Source of the DNA: Pseudoroseicyclus_A sp041714655
GTDB lineage: Bacteria; Pseudomonadota; Alphaproteobacteria; Rhodobacterales; Rhodobacteraceae
Length of the DNA stretch: 64,000 nucleotides
Reading direction: 5' to 3'
Assembly (NCBI RefSeq): GCF_041714655.1
Contig: NZ_CP168219.1
Span: 1 to 64,000, forward strand
Numbering within the stretch: the stretch's first letter is position 1; the number at the start of each line of letters is the position of its first letter. Position numbers and translations under genes: made by a program. The notes below the pieces were generated by a model. That model searched no databases. It had not been told where the DNA came from and saw only the letters and a list, made by a program, of their open reading frames with translations. Below, piece after piece: positions 57,969 through 64,000 of this stretch.

Positions 57969-59097
57969 GGGCGGTTTCGGGCTCTATGTGCACTGGCCGT
58001 TCTGCCAGGCGAAATGCCCTTATTGCGACTTCAATTCCCATGTGGTGAGCGCCGTCGACCAGGGGCGCTGGGCCGATGCCTTCGAGGCGGAGATCGCCCG
58101 CTACGGCGCGGAGACGGGCCGGCGGGTGTTCGGCTCGATCTTCTTCGGTGGCGGCACGCCGAGCCTGATGCAGCCCGAGGTCGTGGCGCGGGTGATCGAG
58201 GCGGCGCGCGGGCAATGGGACTTCGCCAATGACATCGAGGTGACGCTGGAGGCGAACCCGACCTCCGCCGAGGCGGCGCGGTTCGAGGGCTATCGGGCGG
58301 CGGGGGTGAACCGCCTGTCGATGGGCGTGCAGGCGTTGAACGATGCGGATCTGAAGGCGCTGGGGCGGCTGCATTCGGCTGCCGAGGCGATGGAAGCTTT
58401 CGCGATGGCGCGGGAGCTGTTCGGGCGGGTCTCCTTCGATCTCATCTATGCGCGGCAGGGGCAGGATGTGGCGGCCTGGGAGGCGGAGCTCGGCCGGGCG
58501 CTGGAGCTCGCCGTCGACCACCTGTCGCTCTACCAGCTGACCATCGAGGACGGGACGGCCTTCGGGGCGCGGGCGCGGGCGGGCAAGCTGCGCGGGCTCC
58601 CCGGAGAGGACGCGGCGGACGAGATGTGGGATGTCACCCAGGCGCTGACGGCGGCGGCCGGGATGGCGGCCTATGAGGTGTCGAACCACGCCGGGCCGGG
58701 GGCGGAGAGCCGGCACAACCTCATTTACTGGCGGAGCGGCGACTGGGTCGGTGTCGGGCCCGGGGCGCATGGGCGGCTGACGCTGGATGGCACGCGCTGG
58801 GCGACGGAGACGGCGCTGCAGCCGGGGGCTTGGCTCGCCGCTGCGGAGGCCGGGCGCGGGGAGGCGTCTCGCGAGGCGCTCGGGGGCCGGGAGCGGCTGG
58901 AGGAGCTTCTGATGATGGGGCTGCGGCTGTACGAGGGCGTCGAGTGGCGGCGGGCGGAGGCGCTCGGAGGCGGGGATTTACATCCTAAAATCAACGGCTT
59001 GGTTGACATCGGCATGCTGGAGGCGGGCGAGCGGCTGCGTGCCACGCCGGAGGGGCGGCCGGTGCTGAATGCTGTGCTGCGGAAGCTTCTCGCCTAG
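57958..59097 (+). CDS. hemW: Radical SAM haem chaperone HemW
   Basis: A 379-residue radical SAM protein. The iron-sulfur cysteines are C16, C20 and C23 (CQAKCPYC). The next motifs, FFGGGTPSLM and VNRLSMGVQALND, are typical of HemW, as is the shortened N-terminus compared with true HemN. It probably inserts haem into acceptors rather than oxidising coproporphyrinogen. The start is a TTG 11 bp inside rdgB. Its TAG shares CTAG with the parB stop. Confidence 0.92.
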   Translation: MGPEGGFGLYVHWPFCQAKCPYCDFNSHVVSAVDQGRWADAFEAEIARYGAETGRRVFGSIFFGGGTPSLMQPEVVARVIEAARGQWDFANDIEVTLEANPTSAEAARFEGYRAAGVNRLSMGVQALNDADLKALGRLHSAAEAMEAFAMARELFGRVSFDLIYARQGQDVAAWEAELGRALELAVDHLSLYQLTIEDGTAFGARARAGKLRGLPGEDAADEMWDVTQALTAAAGMAAYEVSNHAGPGAESRHNLIYWRSGDWVGVGPGAHGRLTLDGTRWATETALQPGAWLAAAEAGRGEASREALGGRERLEELLMMGLRLYEGVEWRRAEALGGGDLHPKINGLVDIGMLEAGERLRATPEGRPVLNAVLRKLLA

Positions 59098-59983
59098 CCG
59101 CCGAGGGCACGCAGCAGATCGTCGAGCTGGTCGAGATCGCGGTAGTGGAGCGCCAAGGTGCCGCCCTCGCCGCCCGGCTTGTGGGTAATGCTGACGCCCA
59201 TCTTGAGCTGCGCCGCAAGTTCGGCCTCAAGCGCCCGCGTGTCGGCATCCTTCTCGGCGCTCGGGCGCGGCTGGCGCGGCTTGGGGCTGAGGCCCTGCTT
59301 CACCAGCTTTTCCGTGGCGCGGACCGAGAGGCCGCCCTGCAGAATGCGCTTGGCGAGGGCCGAGGCCTCGGGATGCCCGACCAGGCAGCGGCCGTGGCCG
59401 GCGCTGAGCGAGCCGTCGGTCAGGTAGCCCTGCACATCATCCGGCAGCGCCAGGAGGCGGAGGAGATTGGCGATATAGGGGCGCGATTTGCCTAAAGCCG
59501 TCGCCAGCTGCTCCTGCGTATGGCCGAAGCGGTCCATCAGGGCGCGGTAGCCGGCAGCCTCGTCGACGGGGTTGAGATTGGCGCGCTGGATGTTCTCGAT
59601 GATGGCGATCTCGAGAACATCGGTTTCCGAATAATCGCGGATCAGCACGGGCATCTCGTGCAGCCGGGCGAGCTGCGAGGCGCGCCAGCGGCGCTCGCCG
59701 GCGACGATCTGGTAATCTCCCGGATGGGTCGGATCGGGGCGAACGATGATCGGCTGGATCACGCCGCGACGGGTGACGGAATCGGCGAGCTCCTTGAGCT
59801 CGGCCTCGTCGAAATGGCGGCGCGGCTGATCGGGATTGGGGCGGATGCGCTCGATCGGCAGATGTGTGTCGGGGCGCTTCGGCGCCTCGGGCGTCGCCGG
59901 GGTGACATCGGCCATGAGGGCGGAGAGGCCGCGGCCGAGCCCGCGGGTCTTCGGCTTCGGAGCGCTATCGGATTTGTCGGCCA

Positions 59984-59984
<1 letters not shown>
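59094..59984 (-). CDS. parB: Chromosome partitioning protein ParB
   Basis: A 296-residue CTP-dependent clamp that loads at parS and spreads. The N-terminal GLGRGLSALMAD is the ParA-interacting segment; the CTP-binding domain holds YQIVAGERRWRASQLARL; the helix-turn-helix (GHTQEQLATALGKSRPYIANLLRL) reads parS; the C-terminal 50 residues dimerise. Two perfect parS sites lie upstream in the same block. The start overlaps the parA stop as TGATG. Confidence 0.97.
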
Positions 59985-60761
<777 letters not shown>

Positions 60762-60769
<8 letters not shown>

Positions 60770-61382
60770 GGGTGATCCTTTCGAGGGTCAGGAGGGTCGC
60801 GTCGGGATCCGTCTTACTTTGGCTTCGGGTGAGATCAAAGTGCCATCCGGGCGCGGCGGCCAGCTCTTCCTCCGCGCGGCGTCCCTTCGGCAGGATCGCG
60901 CGGCCGGTCGGCGACAGGTGGCGGGTGACGAGCGGCAGGAGTTCCGCGAGAGGCTTGAGGGCGCGGGCGGAGACGACATCGGCCTCGAGCGGCGGGAGCG
61001 ACTCGACCCGTGCGGCGTGGATCGTGGGCGTGAGCGAGAGGGCGCGAGCCGCCTGGCGCAGGAAGGTCGCCTTCCGTTGGTCGGATTCGACGAGGGTGAT
61101 GCGTGCCGTGGGATTGAGTTCCGCCGCCAGCACCGCGATCACGAGACCGGGGAGGCCGCCGCCGGCGCCAAGGTCGGACCAGTGGCTGAAACTCTCCGGC
61201 GCGAGGCAATAGAGCTGTGCAGAATCAAGAATATGGCGGTGCCAGACATCCTCTGCCGTGCCCGGGGCGATCAGGTTGATCCGGGCCGTCCATTTCAGGA
61301 GGTCGGCCGCGAAGGCCTCCAGCCGCTCCCGTGTTTCACGTGAAACATCGAGGCCCGGGAGCAGCTCCGTCCGCCCGGTCAC
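60762..61382 (-). CDS. rsmG: 16S rRNA m7G527 methyltransferase RsmG
   Basis: A 206-residue SAM-dependent methyltransferase of the 530 loop of 16S rRNA. The SAM motif is WSDLGAGGGLPGLVIAVL and it is followed by ITLVESDQRKATFLRQA. The GTG start overlaps the mnmG stop as GTGA. The codons for VSRET near residue 14 are made by a complete parS site (61332-61347). Confidence 0.95.
61332..61347. promoter_or_regulatory. parS: parS site 1 (inside rsmG)
   Basis: TGTTTCACGTGAAACA, an exact 16-bp match to the bacterial parS consensus, within the early codons of rsmG and 0.6 kb from parA. Confidence 0.96.
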
Positions 61383-63253
61383 GCGATCTTCGCCTGCTCC
61401 TGGCGCTTCAATCGCGCGGTCAGGAGAAGGAGGGCCGCCGGGGTCATCCCCTCGATTCGCGCCGCCTGGGCGATGGAGACAGGGCGAACCCGCTGGAGCT
61501 TGAGCTTGAGCTCGTTGGAAAGCCCCTCGATCGGCGCATAGTCAAACCCGGCCGGGATCGTCAGCGCCTCGTCGCGTTGGAGCGCCGCGATGTCGCGGGA
61601 CTGCCGCTCAAGGTAGTGCATGTAGAGCGCATCGCGCTTCAGCTGAACCTGGATCGGCTCGGGGATGTCGGCCAGCTCGGGCGCAATCTGCAGGAGCTGC
61701 GGGAAGTCCGCATCCGCCAGCGCCAGCATTTCCAGCGCCGAGCGGCTCTCGCGCTCGGGGTTGAGGTTGACGCCGGTCCCCGCGATGGCACGCGCCGTCA
61801 ACGACACGCCCTCCAGCCTGGACCGGCCCGCCTCCAGCGCATCGGCCTTGGTGGAAAAGGCGCTCCACCGCCCGTCGCCCACGCAGCCGATCTTGCGGCC
61901 AAGCGGGGTCAGCCGCTGGTCGGCATTGTCGGCGCGGAGCGAGAGGCGGAACTCGGCGCGGGAGGTGAACATCCGGTAGGGCTCTGTCACCCCATGGGTG
62001 ATCAGGTCGTCGATCATCACGCCGATGTAGCTGGTCGAGCGCGTGAAGTGCAGCGGCGCCCCATCGGTGGCGCGGCGCGCGGCGTTCAGGCCCGCCACCA
62101 GCCCTTGCGCCGCGGCCTCCTCGTAGCCCGTCGTGCCGTTGATCTGGCCGGCGAGATAGAGGCCCGGGAGCGCTTTCAGCCCCAAGTCGGCGTCAAGAGC
62201 ACGCGGATCGACGTAATCGTACTCGATGGCATAGCCGGGCTGCAGGATCATCGCCTGCTCCAGCCCGGCGATGGAATGCACATAGGCCTCCTGCACATCG
62301 GCCGGAAGAGAGGTCGAGATGCCGTTGGGATAGACCTGATGGCTCTCAAGCCCTTCCGGTTCAAGGAAAATCTGGTGAGAGGTCTTCTCGGCGAAACGGA
62401 CGACCTTGTCCTCGATCGAAGGGCAATAGCGCGGCCCGACCCCCGCGATGTGGCCCCCATACATGGCGGAACGCGTGAGGTTGTCGCGGATGATCTCATG
62501 CGTCCGCTCGTTTGTCTGGGTGATACCGCAGGCCACCTGGCGAGCGACGGGCGCATCCGAGAGGAAGGAGAAGAGGCTCGGCACCTCGTCCCCCGGTTGC
62601 ATCTCCATCCCCTCCCAGTTGATCGTGCGCCCGTCCAGCCGGGGGGGCGTGCCCGTCTTCAGGCGGCCCATCGGCAGGTCGAGCGCATCGAGCCGCTCCG
62701 CCAGCTTCTGCGAGGGCGACTCGCCCATGCGGCCGCCCGGGCGCGACACATCGCCGATGTGAATGACGCCGCGCAGGAAGGTGCCGGTGGTCAGCACCGC
62801 TGCCCTGCAAGAGATCTCGCTGCCGTCCCCCAGGATGACCCCGGCCACTTCGCCGGCCGAGACCATCAGGTCCGTCACCTCGCCCTCGATGATCGTCAGC
62901 CCCGCGCGCGCCTGAAGCTCCCGCTGAATCCCCTCCGCATAGCGCGCCCGATCGGATTGCGCGCGGGGGCCCTGCACTGCCGGCCCCTTGCGCCTGTTGA
63001 GCAGGCGGAACTGGATGCCGGCGTAATCCGCGACGCGGCCCATCACGCCATCCAACGCGTCGATTTCGCGGACGAGATGGCCCTTGCCCAGCCCGCCGAT
63101 GGCCGGATTGCAAGACATCGCGCCGATACCCGCGACCTTGAGCGTGACGAGCGCCACCTCGGCGCCCATCCGAGCCGCCGCATGCGCCGCCTCAGCGCCC
63201 GCATGGCCGCCGCCGATCACGATGACATCAAAGCGTTGTTTCACGTGAAACAC
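61379..63253 (-). CDS. mnmG: tRNA uridine 5-carboxymethylaminomethyl modification enzyme MnmG (GidA)
   Basis: A 624-residue FAD protein that with MnmE makes the cmnm5U34 wobble modification. The dinucleotide-binding motif is GGGHAG (14-19), followed by CNPAIGGLGKGHLVREIDALDG and the PGYAIEYDYVDPR segment. The start is GTG at 63251-63253, giving MFHVKQRFDV; the FHVKQ codons are a parS site. The gene starts 2 bp after the mnmE stop. Confidence 0.97.
   Translation of the reverse strand: MFHVKQRFDVIVIGGGHAGAEAAHAAARMGAEVALVTLKVAGIGAMSCNPAIGGLGKGHLVREIDALDGVMGRVADYAGIQFRLLNRRKGPAVQGPRAQSDRARYAEGIQRELQARAGLTIIEGEVTDLMVSAGEVAGVILGDGSEISCRAAVLTTGTFLRGVIHIGDVSRPGGRMGESPSQKLAERLDALDLPMGRLKTGTPPRLDGRTINWEGMEMQPGDEVPSLFSFLSDAPVARQVACGITQTNERTHEIIRDNLTRSAMYGGHIAGVGPRYCPSIEDKVVRFAEKTSHQIFLEPEGLESHQVYPNGISTSLPADVQEAYVHSIAGLEQAMILQPGYAIEYDYVDPRALDADLGLKALPGLYLAGQINGTTGYEEAAAQGLVAGLNAARRATDGAPLHFTRSTSYIGVMIDDLITHGVTEPYRMFTSRAEFRLSLRADNADQRLTPLGRKIGCVGDGRWSAFSTKADALEAGRSRLEGVSLTARAIAGTGVNLNPERESRSALEMLALADADFPQLLQIAPELADIPEPIQVQLKRDALYMHYLERQSRDIAALQRDEALTIPAGFDYAPIEGLSNELKLKLQRVRPVSIAQAARIEGMTPAALLLLTARLKRQEQAKIA
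63237..63252. promoter_or_regulatory. parS: parS site 2 (at the start of mnmG)
   Basis: TGTTTCACGTGAAACA, exact consensus, overlapping the last two bases of the mnmG GTG start codon and coding for its first residues. Confidence 0.96.
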
Positions 63254-63255
63254 TC

Positions 63256-64000
63256 CTACTTCCCGATGCAGAAGCTCGAGAAGATCTCATCCAGCAGATT
63301 TTCGACGCCCACCCGACCGATAAGCATGTCTAGCGCCCGCGTCGCTTCGCGGAGCCGCTCCGCCGCGAGTTCGGCCCGGTCGGACCCCGCTCTTACCTCA
63401 GCTTCCGCCGATTCCAAAGCCCCTACGGCCGCTTCGACCGCCCGCAACTGCCGCTGCCGGTGGATCGTCGCCGCCCCGGCGCTCCGCTCCGCGAGCCGAG
63501 CCCCGATCTGCTCCAGAAGCGCGCTCACCCCCTGCCCCGTGAGTCCGGAAACCTCCCCCTCCCCGAGGTCCGCCTTGCCGCGCACCGTCAGGTCCCCCTC
63601 GCGTGGCGCCATCAGCGGCAGGTCCTCGCCATCGAGGAGGATCACCCGCAGATCGGCGGCCTCCGCCCGCTGCAAGGCCCGCTCGACGCCGATCCGCTCG
63701 ACCTCGTCCTCCGCCTCGCGCAGCCCGGCGGTATCAAGGAGTGTCACCGGCAGGCCGGCGATCTCCATCCGCACCTCGATGACGTCCCGCGTCGTCCCCG
63801 CCACCCGCGAGGTGATCGCTGCCTCGCGCCGCGCCATAGCGTTCAGAAGCGTCGATTTCCCCGCGTTCGGCCGGCCGACGATGGCCACCTCGAACCCCTC
63901 ACGCAGCCGCTCCGCCGCCCCGTAGCCCGCAACCTCGCCCCGCAGCTCCGGCAGCACCCGGCCGATCAGCTCCAGCACCTCGGGCGCCACATCGACCGGC
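63256..64000 (-). CDS. mnmE: tRNA modification GTPase MnmE (3' part; 5' end outside window)
   Basis: At least 247 residues of the C-terminal part. The GTPase domain has G1 GRPNAGKST, G2 TSRVAGTTRD and G3 DTAGLREAEDEVERIG. The C-terminal FCIGK motif, whose cysteine is important for tRNA modification, is intact. The frame is open to the window edge, and the formyl-tetrahydrofolate-binding N-terminal domain must lie beyond it. An in-frame GTG at 63988-63990 is internal and not the true start. Confidence 0.95.
   Translation of the reverse strand, partial: PVDVAPEVLELIGRVLPELRGEVAGYGAAERLREGFEVAIVGRPNAGKSTLLNAMARREAAITSRVAGTTRDVIEVRMEIAGLPVTLLDTAGLREAEDEVERIGVERALQRAEAADLRVILLDGEDLPLMAPREGDLTVRGKADLGEGEVSGLTGQGVSALLEQIGARLAERSAGAATIHRQRQLRAVEAAVGALESAEAEVRAGSDRAELAAERLREATRALDMLIGRVGVENLLDEIFSSFCIGK

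Noticed and set aside
61331..63925. An 864-codon plus-strand frame beginning MFHVKH opposite mnmG and mnmE
   Set aside because: The opening residues come from the palindromic parS site; the rest is antisense filler.

Overview
The window reads as chromosomal DNA of a Rhodobacterales (Rhodobacteraceae-like) alphaproteobacterium. The supporting signs are very high GC, a petABC cytochrome bc1 operon, a flagellar cluster of the type found in that order, a fused malic enzyme-phosphotransacetylase, and the mnmE-mnmG-rsmG-parA-parB block with perfect parS sites. Gene density is high. I see no rRNA, tRNA, CRISPR array, prophage or insertion sequence. Genus and species cannot be fixed from the sequence alone.

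Layout. 1-6.8 kb is a cell-surface region: the 3' part of a giant RTX repeat protein, the KpsT and KpsE homologues of a capsule exporter (no KpsM permease in the window), a divergent family 2 glycosyltransferase and a small outer-membrane beta-barrel protein. 7.1-9.9 kb is petABC. 10-24.7 kb holds mostly housekeeping metabolism: a DUF7282-like exported protein, a DUF1810 gene without a normal start codon, a lipoprotein, argG, pnp, ahcY, a glucosylglycerate or mannosylglycerate gene pair, an HD hydrolase, an unrecognised 48-residue gene divergent from a LysR regulator, an acetyltransferase, and an adenine deaminase-AMP nucleosidase operon. 24.7-29.2 kb holds an HU gene with DnaA-box-like dyads upstream, an EamA transporter, a glutathione transferase divergent from a WYL/YafY regulator around a perfect operator-like dyad, and aroC.

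29.3-32.6 kb is a TPP riboswitch followed by thiBPQ. 32.6-39.7 kb is a long minus-strand run: maeB, a PfkB kinase, a cytochrome c, then a translationally coupled set of class IV aminotransferase, sulfotransferase and two DUF3137 membrane proteins. An MFS transporter diverges from maeB across a 16-bp perfect palindrome. 41.3-52.0 kb is flagellar: flhA-fliR-flhB plus a coiled-coil gene on the plus strand converge on flgBC-fliEQ-flgFGAH-fliL on the minus strand, with a bidirectional terminator between them; fliI diverges from flgB. 52.1-59.1 kb carries mutS, grpE, hrcA, rph, rdgB and hemW. 59.1-64 kb carries parB, parA, rsmG, mnmG and the 3' part of mnmE, with two parS sites inside the coding block, suggesting that the replication origin is not far away.

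The intergenic DNA is itself structured. Two families of GTAG-headed palindromes resemble REP elements of the kind tied to RAYT transposases, and they sit within mosaics of longer repeats present in direct and inverted copies. Three convergent gene pairs each share one CTAG as reciprocal TAG stop codons. The best candidate for an undescribed system is the aminotransferase-sulfotransferase-DUF3137-DUF3137 operon, whose chemistry is unknown to me. The 48-residue gene and the 17-codon coupled ORF are the best small-gene candidates.
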